Shown: positions 24,979 through 33,988 of the stretch, piece after piece | How the letters are laid out: every line of letters starts with the position of its first letter | Numbering within the stretch: the stretch's first letter is position 1 | Source: Bacteroidota bacterium | Lineage (GTDB): Bacteria > Bacteroidota > Bacteroidia > Bacteroidales > JAAUTT01 | Assembly: GCA_030706405.1 (NCBI GenBank) | Contig: JAUZOO010000002.1 | Coordinates: forward strand, 315,167 to 379,166 | Length of the DNA: 64,000 nt | Direction of reading: 5' to 3' | Notes under the pieces: generated by a model | Databases searched by the model: none | The model's input: the letters and a program-made list of their open reading frames with translations, nothing else | What the model was told of the DNA's origin: nothing | Position numbers and translations under genes: made by a program

Positions 24979-25473
24979 ATGGAACAATTGGAGTTTTTCA
25001 GAATAAAAGACGAAGATCTGGTATTGGTAAAAGACGTATATGATTATTACGTTTTAAATTCTACAGCAACATTTCATACCGAACCGGTTACCCTCGATGA
25101 ACTTAGGGAGTTTATTCCGCTAAAAGATGAGCGTTACCAGTCTTTTTTGATTTTTTATAAACATCAGTATGCCGGATATTGTTATTTTGGTCATTATAAG
25201 AAGCGGCAGGCGTACAATCGTACTTCAGAAATAACCCTTTATCTGAAACCGGAGTTTAGTCAAAAGAGAATTGGTACCCAAACACTTCAATTTCTCGAAA
25301 AAGTTGCCATTGAAAACAATTTTAAAAACCTTTTGGGCATTATTTCGGGCGATAATGAAGGAAGTATCGCTTTATTCCGAAAATGTGGCTATGTACAATG
25401 TGCCCACTTCAAAAACATGGGAGAGAAGTTTGGAAAATTGCTCGATATTGTAGCTTATCAAAAAGAAATATAA
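24979..25473 (+). CDS. GNAT-family N-acetyltransferase
   Basis: 164 residues, single GNAT domain. The N-terminus (VYDYYVLNSTATFHTEPVTLDE) resembles phosphinothricin-type acetyltransferases. The acetyl-CoA pyrophosphate loop is QKRIGTQTLQ (near 95-104). The C-terminal EGSIALFRKCGYVQ is the family's usual closing motif. Substrate unknown. It is the last gene of the yccF trio. Confidence 0.85.
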   Translation: MEQLEFFRIKDEDLVLVKDVYDYYVLNSTATFHTEPVTLDELREFIPLKDERYQSFLIFYKHQYAGYCYFGHYKKRQAYNRTSEITLYLKPEFSQKRIGTQTLQFLEKVAIENNFKNLLGIISGDNEGSIALFRKCGYVQCAHFKNMGEKFGKLLDIVAYQKEI

Positions 25474-25538
25474 AGGGTTGTTTCCTTAATTTTCTTATTT
25501 CTCAGAATTATATATATTCGTACAATAATCATAATAAA

Positions 25539-25979
25539 ATGAAAAGCAAAGTATTAACAATAGTTTTAGGATTATTTCTGTCGTTTTCGCTGCAAGCACA
25601 GTCGCCTTCGTCGAAGCAGGTATTTGCCTTCTATGCTATGAAGCAGAACGCGGAAGTGATGAATGCTTTTAATCAAAAAGAATATAAAACAGCAATAAAA
25701 TTGCTTGACGACTTTGTAAAAGCGTATCAAAAGCTCGATAAGCCTGACCAGACTGAATTTGCCGATGTTCTTTCGATGTGTTATTATAATTATGCCTGTG
25801 CACATTCGCTGCTAAAGAAGAAAGGCAAAGCGCTCGATTATTTCCAGAAAGCTATTGATGCCGGATATAAGGATTATAATCATGCCACCAAGGATACCGA
25901 TTTAGACTATATCCGAAAAGAAAAGAAGTTTGAAGAACTGATGAAACGTATCCGCAACAGTGGCGGAGTTGCCATATAA
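25539..25979 (+). CDS. Exported TPR-containing protein
   Basis: The frame opens earlier, inside the GNAT gene, but a proper signal peptide (MKSKVLTIVLGLFLSFSLQAQ) starts at 25539. The mature ~125 residues hold one to two tetratricopeptide-like helix pairs (YNYACAHSLLKKKGKALDYF, QKAIDAGYKDYNHATKDTDLDY). Probably a periplasmic scaffold. It is 23 bp before the TlpA-like gene and probably co-transcribed. Confidence 0.8.
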   Translation: MKSKVLTIVLGLFLSFSLQAQSPSSKQVFAFYAMKQNAEVMNAFNQKEYKTAIKLLDDFVKAYQKLDKPDQTEFADVLSMCYYNYACAHSLLKKKGKALDYFQKAIDAGYKDYNHATKDTDLDYIRKEKKFEELMKRIRNSGGVAI

Positions 25980-26002
25980 AATCATGTAAATACTTATAAT
26001 AA

Positions 26003-26992
26003 ATGAAAATTTACCTCTTAGCGGCATTTGGAGCTCTTTGCAGTTTAAGCATAGCCCAGCAGCCATACTCCTTAAAAGTAAAAGTAGCTAATTTTAATGG
26101 CGATAAAGTTTATCTGTATCAGGATAATGGCAACGACGTTAAAAAGATTGATTCAACTACGGTTAAAGACGGTAGTTTGACCTTTGCCGGAACCCTTTCC
26201 GAACCAGCGCTGTTTTTTTTGGCTCCTGCAAAGCAAAATCCGTTTTTGGCACTTTTTATGGAAAAAGGAAATATCGAAGCCAATGTTGATGTTGTTAACC
26301 CTCAAACCAACACTGTAAAAGGTTCAGTGCCTAACGATGAATTTGTTCAGTTTCTGAAAGAATCCCAAAACGGGAATAACCTGGAAGGTGCGGCTAATTT
26401 CGTGCAGAAGAATCCCAATAGCATTGTGTCGGTGTATATGTTGCAACGTCTTTTGCTTAGTCAGATGGAATTTGCCGACAGCAAGAAACTAGCTGCACAA
26501 ATAAGCCCTTCTCTTAGCAAAACAACTTATTACCGGGAGTTGACGAAAAAACTCGATGAAATGGGGCGTCTCGAAGTTGGCAAAGTTGCCCCGGCTTTTG
26601 TGATGAAGGATATTAACGGAAGGGATGTTTCGCTCGAATCGTTCCGTGGTAAATGCCTTATTATCGACTTCTGGGCTTCGTGGTGCGGCCCGTGCCGTGG
26701 CGAAAGTCCCAACATGGTTAAGTTATACGAGGATTTTAAAGCCAAAGGCCTCGAAATTCTTGGCGTTTCCCTCGATAAGGATAAAACTGCATGGCAAAAG
26801 GCTATTGACTCAGATAAACTAGTCTGGACTCATATTTCAGATTTACAATACTGGAACAATGCTGTGGCTAAACTTTATCGCGTCAATTCAATACCACAAA
26901 CTTATTTGCTCGATAAAAACGGTGTGATAATAGGCAAAAACCTGAGGGGCGAATCTTTGCGCGAAGCTGTGGCTAAAGCATTAAACCAATAA
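26003..26992 (+). CDS. TlpA/ResA-like thiol-disulfide oxidoreductase with DUF4369 N-domain
   Basis: 329 residues with a signal peptide (1-19, ending SIAQ). Residues about 22-115 look like the DUF4369 beta-sandwich common in Bacteroidota thioredoxin-like proteins. Residues about 190-329 are a thioredoxin fold with WASWCGPCRGE (Cys228 and Cys231). It probably keeps periplasmic proteins reduced. It follows the TPR gene closely. Confidence 0.9.
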   Translation: MKIYLLAAFGALCSLSIAQQPYSLKVKVANFNGDKVYLYQDNGNDVKKIDSTTVKDGSLTFAGTLSEPALFFLAPAKQNPFLALFMEKGNIEANVDVVNPQTNTVKGSVPNDEFVQFLKESQNGNNLEGAANFVQKNPNSIVSVYMLQRLLLSQMEFADSKKLAAQISPSLSKTTYYRELTKKLDEMGRLEVGKVAPAFVMKDINGRDVSLESFRGKCLIIDFWASWCGPCRGESPNMVKLYEDFKAKGLEILGVSLDKDKTAWQKAIDSDKLVWTHISDLQYWNNAVAKLYRVNSIPQTYLLDKNGVIIGKNLRGESLREAVAKALNQ

Positions 26993-27060
26993 CAGGTTAC
27001 CTGTTTTATTATTAAAATATTGATAATCTACTCATTTTACTTTTTTAAATTATAAAAACA

Positions 27061-27843
27061 ATGTTTAAAAAGACTACTATTTTTTTAAGTATGTTCGTGT
27101 TTGGCATTTTAACGCTCAACACCAATGCTCAAGTAAAAGTTGGGCTCGATAACTGGTTTAACCGCGAAACCAATGCTAAAACAGGTAAACCATACCATTA
27201 TTTGTGGAACGATTCGGCTTGGAGCGGTTACTCTCGTTGGGGAAAAATATTCACCGATAAAGGTGCCAAGTTAAGTACATTGAACCGTCCTAATGCAGCT
27301 GTATTAAGTAAAATAAATGTTTATATCATTGTCGATCCGGACACCACTTCGGAAAATCCGAAACCCAATTACATTACACCCGAGGATTCTAAAGCCATTG
27401 AACAATGGGTGAAGAAAGGTGGTGTACTGATGATACTTGCTAACGACGGGCCGAATTGCGAATTTACCCATCTTAATCAGTTTGCAGCTCGCTTCGGAAT
27501 TACTTTTATCCCTAAAACTATGCATCCAGTACTCGACAAGAAATGGGACATGGGCGCTTTTACCAGTTTTTCCGATCACCCTATTTTTAAAGGGCTAAGC
27601 AAAATTTATCTCAAGGAAATTGCGGCCTTAAGCCTAAAAGCACCGGCTAAAGCAATTCTTACCGAAAACGGATTGGCTTACATGGCCGAAAGCAAAGTAG
27701 GCAAAGGAACCGTACTTGCTGTTGGGGATCCATGGATTTACAACGAATATATGGACCACGACCGCTTACCGGCCGATTTCGAAAACCGCAAGGCTGCCGA
27801 AAACCTTACCGATTACCTTCTCAAATGCGCTAAAAAGAAATAG
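27061..27843 (+). CDS. Stand-alone DUF4350-like domain usually fused to GH105 enzymes
   Basis: 260 residues with a signal peptide (ending NTNA, about 1-23). The body resembles the glutamine-amidotransferase-like C-terminal domain found after GH105 unsaturated rhamnogalacturonyl hydrolases. Its marks are VGLDNWFNRE, the YIIVDPDT strand, GGVLMILANDGPNCEF, a late GKGTVLAVGDPWIYNEY and DFENRKAAENLTDYLL. Here it stands alone; no glycoside hydrolase is adjacent. The role is unknown, but plant-pectin use is a fair guess. Confidence 0.7.
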   Translation: MFKKTTIFLSMFVFGILTLNTNAQVKVGLDNWFNRETNAKTGKPYHYLWNDSAWSGYSRWGKIFTDKGAKLSTLNRPNAAVLSKINVYIIVDPDTTSENPKPNYITPEDSKAIEQWVKKGGVLMILANDGPNCEFTHLNQFAARFGITFIPKTMHPVLDKKWDMGAFTSFSDHPIFKGLSKIYLKEIAALSLKAPAKAILTENGLAYMAESKVGKGTVLAVGDPWIYNEYMDHDRLPADFENRKAAENLTDYLLKCAKKK

Positions 27844-27862
27844 AATATCTGCTTTATTTTAT

Positions 27863-27908
27863 AAAAGCCGGGATGATATACTTTTTTAAGTTTCATCCCG
27901 GCTTTTTT
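27863..27908 (+). terminator. Terminator after the GH105-tail-like gene
   Basis: A perfect 14-bp stem AAAAGCCGGGATGA (27863-27876) with 27893-27906, then TTTTTT. Confidence 0.9.
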
Positions 27909-28006
27909 GCTTTTTAGTTTGTTATATTTATTCTGATTGAAAAGAGTTTTCTTAATATGATTTAAAACTAAAGTCGTTTTTTATAATAATCACTAAATCC
28001 ATCAGT

Positions 28007-28732
28007 ATGAAAAGAAGTATTTGGATCACTTTATTAATCATTTTTGCTATGGCTCCATCTTTGGCCCAAAGCAAGTTCGAAAGCGATGTAGTAAAAACTT
28101 CATCCGGAAAATTAACGATTACCTTTATCGGTCATGCCTCCCTGGTATTCGATTTTAAAGGCACCATCATTCATGTTGACCCCTGGACAAAGTTTACCGA
28201 TTATGTAAGCCAGCCCAAGGCCGATATTATTCTCATTACGCATAATCATCCCGATCATCTGGATGTAAAGGCGATTGAAGCAGTTTCTAAAAAAGAAACT
28301 CAGATTGTGTTGAACGACGCTTCATTTGCCAGTCTTAAGAAAGGATTGGTAATGAAAAATGGTGAGAAGAAAACTATTGCCGGAATTTCTATCGAAGCTG
28401 TCCCTGCCTATAATACAACTCCGGGGCACGAAATGTACCATCCTAAGGGCCGCGACAATGGTTATATTCTCACTTTTGGCAACAAACGGGTGTACATTGC
28501 AGGCGACACCGAAAATATACCAGAAATGGCTTCACTGAAAAATATCGACATCGCTTTTCTGCCTATGAATCTGCCCTATACCATGACTCCCGCGCAGGTT
28601 GCCGATGCTGTACATAAGTTTAATCCCAAAATTTTATACCCTTACCATTTTGGCGAAACGGATGTTACAGCTTTAACAAAATTATTAGCTTCAGATAAGA
28701 AGGTGGAGGTTCGTGTAAGAAGTTTAAAATAG
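28007..28732 (+). CDS. Exported MBL-fold metal-dependent hydrolase (UlaG-like)
   Basis: 241 residues with a signal peptide (ending SLAQ). The metallo-beta-lactamase-fold motif THNHPDHLD gives the first metal site. Further ligands are probably in YIAGDTENIPEM and PYHFGETD. The spacing resembles the UlaG/L-ascorbate-6-phosphate lactonase-like group rather than true beta-lactamases. Substrate unknown. It is distinct from the B1 enzyme at 12214. Confidence 0.85.
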   Translation: MKRSIWITLLIIFAMAPSLAQSKFESDVVKTSSGKLTITFIGHASLVFDFKGTIIHVDPWTKFTDYVSQPKADIILITHNHPDHLDVKAIEAVSKKETQIVLNDASFASLKKGLVMKNGEKKTIAGISIEAVPAYNTTPGHEMYHPKGRDNGYILTFGNKRVYIAGDTENIPEMASLKNIDIAFLPMNLPYTMTPAQVADAVHKFNPKILYPYHFGETDVTALTKLLASDKKVEVRVRSLK

Positions 28733-28761
28733 AAAAGAGTCCGGTAAACAAGGTTTAAAAG

Positions 28762-28806
28762 AGGCTTTTTCTGTCGATAATTAATGGCAGGGAAAGCCTT
28801 TTTATT
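28762..28806 (+). terminator. Terminator after the MBL-fold gene
   Basis: AGGCTTTTTCTG (28762-28773) pairs with CAGGGAAAGCCT (28788-28799), using two G-U pairs, then TTTTTAT. Confidence 0.7.
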
Positions 28807-28866
28807 TACAGGTATTACGTCTTAAAAAGTGTTCATCTAGGTATTTTCTTTGGATATAACCGAAAG

Positions 28867-29151
28867 ATGGCTATTTTTGGCAACTCAATACCAAAAGTTA
28901 TGGATTTTGTTGAAGGAATAGGTTACTTGGCAGCTATCATTACCACGGCAGGGTTTGTCCCGCAAACTGTAAAAGCTATAAAAACCCGTCAAACCAAAGA
29001 TATTTCGTTGTGGATGTACATTATTTTGTTGGTAGGAATAATTCTGTGGCTGTTATATGGCATTTTTACAGATTCGTGGCCGATAATACTCGCAAATGGA
29101 GTAACAATATTGTTAGTGATACCAGTACTGGTATTGAAGATAAAATGTTAA
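28867..29151 (+). CDS. SemiSWEET-type sugar transporter
   Basis: 94 residues, three hydrophobic helices. Helix 1 carries the PQ motif (GFVPQTVKAIKTRQTKDIS), the hallmark of SemiSWEETs (MtN3/saliva family), which dimerise to move sugars across the inner membrane. An inner ATG at 28900 would leave 83 residues, closer to the usual length. It lies 11 bp before the GT87 gene and may be co-transcribed with it. Confidence 0.85.
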   Translation: MAIFGNSIPKVMDFVEGIGYLAAIITTAGFVPQTVKAIKTRQTKDISLWMYIILLVGIILWLLYGIFTDSWPIILANGVTILLVIPVLVLKIKC

Positions 29152-29162
29152 TTATAAGGTGA

Positions 29163-30341
29163 ATGATGAAAGAAAAAGTCTCTAAATTAGGTTTTGATTT
29201 TAGGATAATTCTGGTTGTATATTTTCTGGTTGTTATTGTTACAAGTCTCCAGTCATATTTTGCCCATCCAACAGCAATGACTCTTAATGGTATATTGTAT
29301 AATCATTATAATAATTACGTAATCTTTAAACAATCATTTTTTCATCTCATTAGTAATAAAGACTTGTATATACTTTATCCCCACGAACAGTGGGATTTAT
29401 ATAAATACAGTCCGACGTTTGCCTTGTTTATGGCTCCAATGGCTTATATGCCTGATTTTATGGGGCTGATAGTCTGGAATTTAATAAATGCGTTACCCTT
29501 ATTCTTTGCAGTTAAATATTTTCCTCTGATAGATCGTAAAAACAAGGCTATGTTTTTATGGTTTGTTCTGCTGGAATTGTTGATTGCTATACAGAACGAA
29601 CAAAGTAACGGACTTATTGCCGGGTTAACTATTCTTGCATTTCTTTTTCTGGAAAAACGAAATTACTTTGTAGCCGCTCTTTTGGTAGTTTTTAGTGCCT
29701 ATATTAAACTATTTGGAATCGTAGCTTTTGCGTTATTTCTTCTCTATCCTGATAAATGGAAGAGTGCGTTATATACCATCTTTTGGTTTGTTTTATTAGG
29801 TGTATTGCCATTAATAACAGTTTCTGCCCATCAGTTGGCATTTTTATATTCCAGTTGGGGAAGATTGCTGGCCGCAGATCATTCTGCCTCATTGGGATTA
29901 TCGGTAATGGGCTGGCTTAATTCGTGGTTTTCACTGAATCCCTCCAAAAATATAGTGGTAGTAATTGGTATTTTGTTGTTTATATTGCCTTTGATAAGGA
30001 TAAATAAGTACAAAAATCTCTACTTCAGGATGCTTTTGCTATCCTCCATTCTTATTTGGATGATTATTTTTAACCACAAGGCAGAGTCTCCTACTTTTGT
30101 GGTTGCGGTTAGCGGAATTGCCATATGGTTCTTTTCGCAGGAGAAAAAAACTGTACTAAGTAAAGTTCTTTTGATAGCTACCATAGCGTTTACGTGTTTA
30201 AATACATCTGACATATATCCTGGATTTGTGCGGGATTGGTTTTTCGATTACACAATAAAGGCAGTACCTTGTATTTTAGTTTGGGGAGTTGTAATTTATG
30301 AAATGATGACTAAACCATTTCATAAACAAGGTATTGAATAG
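29163..30341 (+). CDS. Polytopic glycosyltransferase, GT87-like
   Basis: 392 residues with about ten hydrophobic segments. The first periplasmic loop has the polyprenyl-phosphate-type signature DLYILYPHEQWDLYKYSPTF, the acidic-Tyr-Ser-Pro region seen in GT87/DUF2029 mannosyltransferase-like enzymes. It probably transfers a sugar from a lipid carrier in the inner membrane during surface-glycan assembly. Start at ATG 29163 or the next ATG, three bases on. Confidence 0.8.
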   Translation: MMKEKVSKLGFDFRIILVVYFLVVIVTSLQSYFAHPTAMTLNGILYNHYNNYVIFKQSFFHLISNKDLYILYPHEQWDLYKYSPTFALFMAPMAYMPDFMGLIVWNLINALPLFFAVKYFPLIDRKNKAMFLWFVLLELLIAIQNEQSNGLIAGLTILAFLFLEKRNYFVAALLVVFSAYIKLFGIVAFALFLLYPDKWKSALYTIFWFVLLGVLPLITVSAHQLAFLYSSWGRLLAADHSASLGLSVMGWLNSWFSLNPSKNIVVVIGILLFILPLIRINKYKNLYFRMLLLSSILIWMIIFNHKAESPTFVVAVSGIAIWFFSQEKKTVLSKVLLIATIAFTCLNTSDIYPGFVRDWFFDYTIKAVPCILVWGVVIYEMMTKPFHKQGIE

Positions 30342-30430
30342 AATCCAAAAAGGATTAAACAATCTTTAGCAAAGGCCGATAGGCTAGTAAAATCTAAATC
30401 TAAAATCTCTAACTCTAATTTAAAAATACC

Positions 30431-31258
30431 ATGAATTTGATAGGCCCTAAAAGCATCAAACATTTTTTGCCACATTTTTTTAATAAAAACCGGGAACAAT
30501 TTAACAATAAGATAGTACTGGACATTCCCGCCGGCGAAGGGGTTTCTTCCAAACTTTTGCAAGATATAGGAGCTCAAGTTATTCCTTTCGATTTATTTCC
30601 TGAATTTTTTAAAGTTGACGGATTAAGCTGTCGGTATGCCGATTTAAACAAAGCTATTCCTGTAGACGATGCATATGCCGATTTTATTTTATGCCAAGAA
30701 GGTATCGAACATCTGCCCAACCAGCTTTCTGCATTTCAGGAGATGAACCGGGTGCTAAAAAAGCAAGGACGATTAATACTTACAACCCCCAATTATTCCA
30801 GCCTGAGGTCGAGGTTAAGTTATTTTTTTACCGAAAGCGAATACCTGCATAAGATCATGCCCCCTAATGAAATTGATTCGGTTTGGTTTGCGCCTAACGA
30901 TGAAGAAAATGTTTATTATGGACATATATTTTTATTAGGAATACAGAAAATGAGAGCAATTGCAAAATTAGCAGGCTTTCGTATACACAAAGTACATTCA
31001 ATAAGAGCTAATGGAGTATCTGTGTTACTCTTTATTGTGTTTTATCCGTTTATATACCTATCCAGTATTTTTTCGTATTTCAAGGCTTGTAAAAAGGCCA
31101 AACGTAACGGATTGGTGAATTATAAAGAAACCTATAAGGAAGCTACACGCTTGTTACGCAATCCGGCAGTACTTACTGAAGGGTATCTTTTCGTTGAATT
31201 TGAAAAAGATATGGAACTTGGCGATGTAAGAAAGTCGTTAAAATCGGTTCTTGGGTAA
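30431..31258 (+). CDS. Class I SAM-dependent methyltransferase
   Basis: 275 residues. The SAM-binding fold is visible: VLDIPAGEGVSSKLLQ (motif I), IPFDLFPEFF (motif II) and DFILCQEGIEHLPNQLSAFQEMNRVLKKQGRLILTTPN (motifs III-IV), typical of methyltransf_11. A hydrophobic patch in the C-terminal half suggests membrane association. It follows the GT87 gene with an 89-bp gap and probably acts on a glycan or lipid precursor. Confidence 0.88.
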   Translation: MNLIGPKSIKHFLPHFFNKNREQFNNKIVLDIPAGEGVSSKLLQDIGAQVIPFDLFPEFFKVDGLSCRYADLNKAIPVDDAYADFILCQEGIEHLPNQLSAFQEMNRVLKKQGRLILTTPNYSSLRSRLSYFFTESEYLHKIMPPNEIDSVWFAPNDEENVYYGHIFLLGIQKMRAIAKLAGFRIHKVHSIRANGVSVLLFIVFYPFIYLSSIFSYFKACKKAKRNGLVNYKETYKEATRLLRNPAVLTEGYLFVEFEKDMELGDVRKSLKSVLG

Positions 31259-31282
31259 TTAGCTTTAAATACACATATAAAT

Positions 31283-31322
31283 TAGAACGCAGTGTTAGTA
31301 AATTCATTAACACCGCGTCCTA
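31283..31322. terminator. Hairpin between convergent genes
   Basis: TAGAACGCAGTGTTA (31283-31297) pairs with TAACACCGCGTCCTA (31308-31322), with two mismatches. There is no clear T run, so it is only a likely bidirectional terminator. Confidence 0.4.
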
Positions 31323-31331
31323 ATTATATAG

Positions 31332-32072
31332 TTATAAAGAAGTCAAAAAATCCTGCATAAAGATTGGAGGAACTGAGATATACGCTTTTATTTTGTTTTT
31401 GATAATTAATCGCGATAGGAGGTTATCAGCCCTGTAAATAATAGGAGTATGTTCTCTTACAAGTGTCTCTGCACAACTTTTGGTAATAGCATAGGAATGG
31501 GCACAATCATGATAACCGGCTATGCGGAGATTGGTTGAAAAGGGTTTGGAAAAGTAATTCTTATATTCCTGCCGCGAATAAAAGCCGAAACCTAAGGCAC
31601 TATAGATTTGGTAAAACAAATTCTTAATTTTTTCCGGAAATCCGAAATTAGTATTTTTGATATAGCCCAGATATAAAAGCTCCCAGTCATTGGGCAATTG
31701 GGAGATAATATCGTTAAGATACTTGATATTTTCTTTAATGACTTTGGCATCATCTTCAAATATCAGAACTTTTTCGTATCCTTTTTCCAGAACTTCTTTA
31801 TAAACGTTTAAATGCGACCACGAACAGGCAATGGAGCCCAAGCTCATTCCATTTTTACATAAATCTTGTTTGCGCGATTCTACATCGTCATAAACATTAT
31901 TTTTAATTGTTTCTTCTAAAGTGAAGTTATATTTATCAACTCCATAGAAAAACTCAAAATTTAAGCCTTTTAACTGTTCTTTAATTTCCTGATGCCGGTC
32001 GGTAGCCCTATCGAGCGTAATAACTAAAATTTTATCAAAATAACTGTTTAAAATATCAAATGAATTTTCCAT
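31332..32072 (-). CDS. Glycosyltransferase family 25 protein
   Basis: The frame opens at 32105; I prefer the ATG at 32072 (MENSFDILNSYFDKI), giving 246 residues. GT25 marks are FDKILVITLDRATDRHQEI near the N-terminus, VLIFEDDAKVI (the DxD-like site), LPNDWELLYLGY and HDCAHSYAITKSCAE. Such enzymes extend LPS or capsule. It is the last gene of the minus-strand cluster after murF-alr. Confidence 0.88.
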   Translation of the reverse strand: MENSFDILNSYFDKILVITLDRATDRHQEIKEQLKGLNFEFFYGVDKYNFTLEETIKNNVYDDVESRKQDLCKNGMSLGSIACSWSHLNVYKEVLEKGYEKVLIFEDDAKVIKENIKYLNDIISQLPNDWELLYLGYIKNTNFGFPEKIKNLFYQIYSALGFGFYSRQEYKNYFSKPFSTNLRIAGYHDCAHSYAITKSCAETLVREHTPIIYRADNLLSRLIIKNKIKAYISVPPIFMQDFLTSL

Positions 32073-32124
32073 AAAATAAATATGTGGTGGTTTTGGGTTA
32101 GGCAAATTGGAAGAAACGACCCTT

Positions 32125-33141
32125 TTAACAGGGTTTAGCTTCAGTATTTTCTAAAATGGCAATTATCTTTTCCGGCCTCAAACTCTCAATACATTCGCAG
32201 CGGTTGGAGTTCCGGCAATCATTGCATTCTTTATCCTGAACGAGGAAGGAGCTTTTAATTCCAATGGGCATCCAACGACCGGGATGAATGGGTCGCATGG
32301 GGGCATAGAGCCCGATAGCTGTTTTTCCTAAAGCTGCGGCAATATGCAGCGGCCCAGTGCTGGCGGCTACGAGACCATCGGCCTGATTAATAAAACTGAT
32401 AAATTGTGGAAGCGATAACTTTCCGGTTATATCGGTAACCTTGTCCTTGTATTTGTCGAGGAACGAAAGCATGTTTTTTCGGTCGTCAAGGGTGCCGGAG
32501 ATAAATATTTTGTATTGTCTAGGAGGAAGCAGTTCTATGAGCTTTCCAAAATTTTCCAATCCCCATTCACGCGCACTGCCTTTCGACTTTGGGTGGAGGA
32601 TAAGGTTAAAACGGCTGCGATCTAATAAACTAACATTGTTATCGTCGAGCGGAATTACCCTGGAAAGGCCATAATAGGTGGACAATTCTTCTGGTAAATA
32701 GGTTTTTTTTACTCCCAGCGGGCTGAAAAGTTTAAGGTTTAACTGCGCTTCGTGTAACGATGATTTTTTTCGACTGAAATTTATCAGTTTGTTACAAAAA
32801 TACCAGTGCCTTAGCCGGTGCGAGGTACCTATCCGCAGAGGAATACTGCTTTTCCAGGCAATGCGCGCAATTTGTGCATTCGGAAAAACGTGAACTATGG
32901 TATCTGCCTGTAATGATTTAAAAAAATCGATCTGTTCTTTTTCAGATTTGGCGGAAATTTCGTCCCAATTGATAAAGCGGTCAATGTGTTCGCAGGTTTC
33001 GATGATGGGGCCGGTATATGTTCGTCCGATGAAAAATATGCGAATATCCGGGTATAACGATTTCATTACCCCTGCTACCGGCAAGGTTAAAACAACATCT
33101 CCAATACTATCGGTACGGCTTATAATCAAGGTTTTAACCAT
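32125..33141 (-). CDS. Glycosyltransferase family 9 (heptosyltransferase-like)
   Basis: Start set at the ATG at 33141 (MVKTLIISRTDSIGDVVLTLP); an ATG four codons earlier would overlap the upstream gene by 8 bp. 338 residues. GT9 marks are the N-terminal R-x-D-x-x-G-D loop and C-terminal VAASTGPLHIAAALGK with the ADP-sugar site. A Cys cluster near the C-terminus (ECNDCRNSNRCECIESL) is common in GT9. It probably adds a core sugar to lipid A. Confidence 0.92.
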   Translation of the reverse strand: MVKTLIISRTDSIGDVVLTLPVAGVMKSLYPDIRIFFIGRTYTGPIIETCEHIDRFINWDEISAKSEKEQIDFFKSLQADTIVHVFPNAQIARIAWKSSIPLRIGTSHRLRHWYFCNKLINFSRKKSSLHEAQLNLKLFSPLGVKKTYLPEELSTYYGLSRVIPLDDNNVSLLDRSRFNLILHPKSKGSAREWGLENFGKLIELLPPRQYKIFISGTLDDRKNMLSFLDKYKDKVTDITGKLSLPQFISFINQADGLVAASTGPLHIAAALGKTAIGLYAPMRPIHPGRWMPIGIKSSFLVQDKECNDCRNSNRCECIESLRPEKIIAILENTEAKPC

Positions 33142-33145
33142 AACA

Positions 33146-33916
33146 TTATCCAATAGATTCTTGGTTTTTATATAATTCCTTAATCTTCACATATTTTATG
33201 AAGGTTGCATAAGCTGAAATTATTCCGATTACAAACCCGTAATAGCCATCTAGAAAGCCTAACCGTACGATATAGCTTTTAATAAACTTCCAAAACGGGC
33301 TGATGACAATTTTGTCGAAGCCGACTTTTTTTCCTTTTCGAAAACCTTCCTGTGCCATGATGGTGGAAAATTTTTTAACTACATCGAGGTGATGGTCTAT
33401 TGACGGAAAAGAATAATGAAGAATATCGCCTTTAAGCTCGGCAGTTTTACATTCGCCCGAAAGGTTGTATTTGTCGTGAGGGTTTTCGCCTTCCCATTGG
33501 CCTTTGCGCTTATCGAACAAACGAAGTTTCTTATCAGGGTACCAGTCGGTATGTTTTATCCATTTTCCACAATAGTTGGTCAGACGGTTGCAGTAATAAC
33601 CGTCTAATGTCCAGTTTTCTTTAATCTTAGAAATAGAATTTTTTAAATCGTTCGAAAGCGCTTCGTCTGCATCGAGCGACAAAACGTGGGGATAGGTCGC
33701 AAATTCAAGAGCTCTATTTTTCTGTTCGATATATCCCAGAAATGGCTGTTCGTAAAATTTAACCTTTTCAAACGATTGGCATATTTCGCGTGTCTTATCG
33801 GTTGATATTGAGTCAAGTACCACAATTTCGTCGGCAATGTCAGTTACTGACCGGATGCAACGTTCGATATTTTTTTCTTCGTTATAGGTAATTATTACTA
33901 CTGATAATAAAGTCAT
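33146..33916 (-). CDS. Glycosyltransferase family 2 (WaaE/KdtX-like)
   Basis: The open frame reaches 33979, but homologues begin at the ATG at 33916 (MTLLSVVIITYNEEKNIERC); 256 residues. The GT-A domain shows DEIVVLDSISTDKTREIC, LSLDADEALS (the DxD motif) and ALEFATYPH. The C-terminal LRLFDKRKGQWEGENPHDKY matches the LPS core beta-1,4-glucosyltransferase group. One hydrophobic stretch lies near the end. It sits between murF-alr and the GT9 gene on the same strand. Confidence 0.9.
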   Translation of the reverse strand: MTLLSVVIITYNEEKNIERCIRSVTDIADEIVVLDSISTDKTREICQSFEKVKFYEQPFLGYIEQKNRALEFATYPHVLSLDADEALSNDLKNSISKIKENWTLDGYYCNRLTNYCGKWIKHTDWYPDKKLRLFDKRKGQWEGENPHDKYNLSGECKTAELKGDILHYSFPSIDHHLDVVKKFSTIMAQEGFRKGKKVGFDKIVISPFWKFIKSYIVRLGFLDGYYGFVIGIISAYATFIKYVKIKELYKNQESIG

Positions 33917-33988
33917 TAAGGTTTGGTTATCGGGTTTTTCCTTCGGATTAAAAATATCTAAATTTTTTAAACCATCCAATTTTGAACG

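Noticed and set aside
28007-28732. Second beta-lactamase
   Set aside because: The MBL-fold motif and spacing fit UlaG-like hydrolases, not B1-B3 beta-lactamases.
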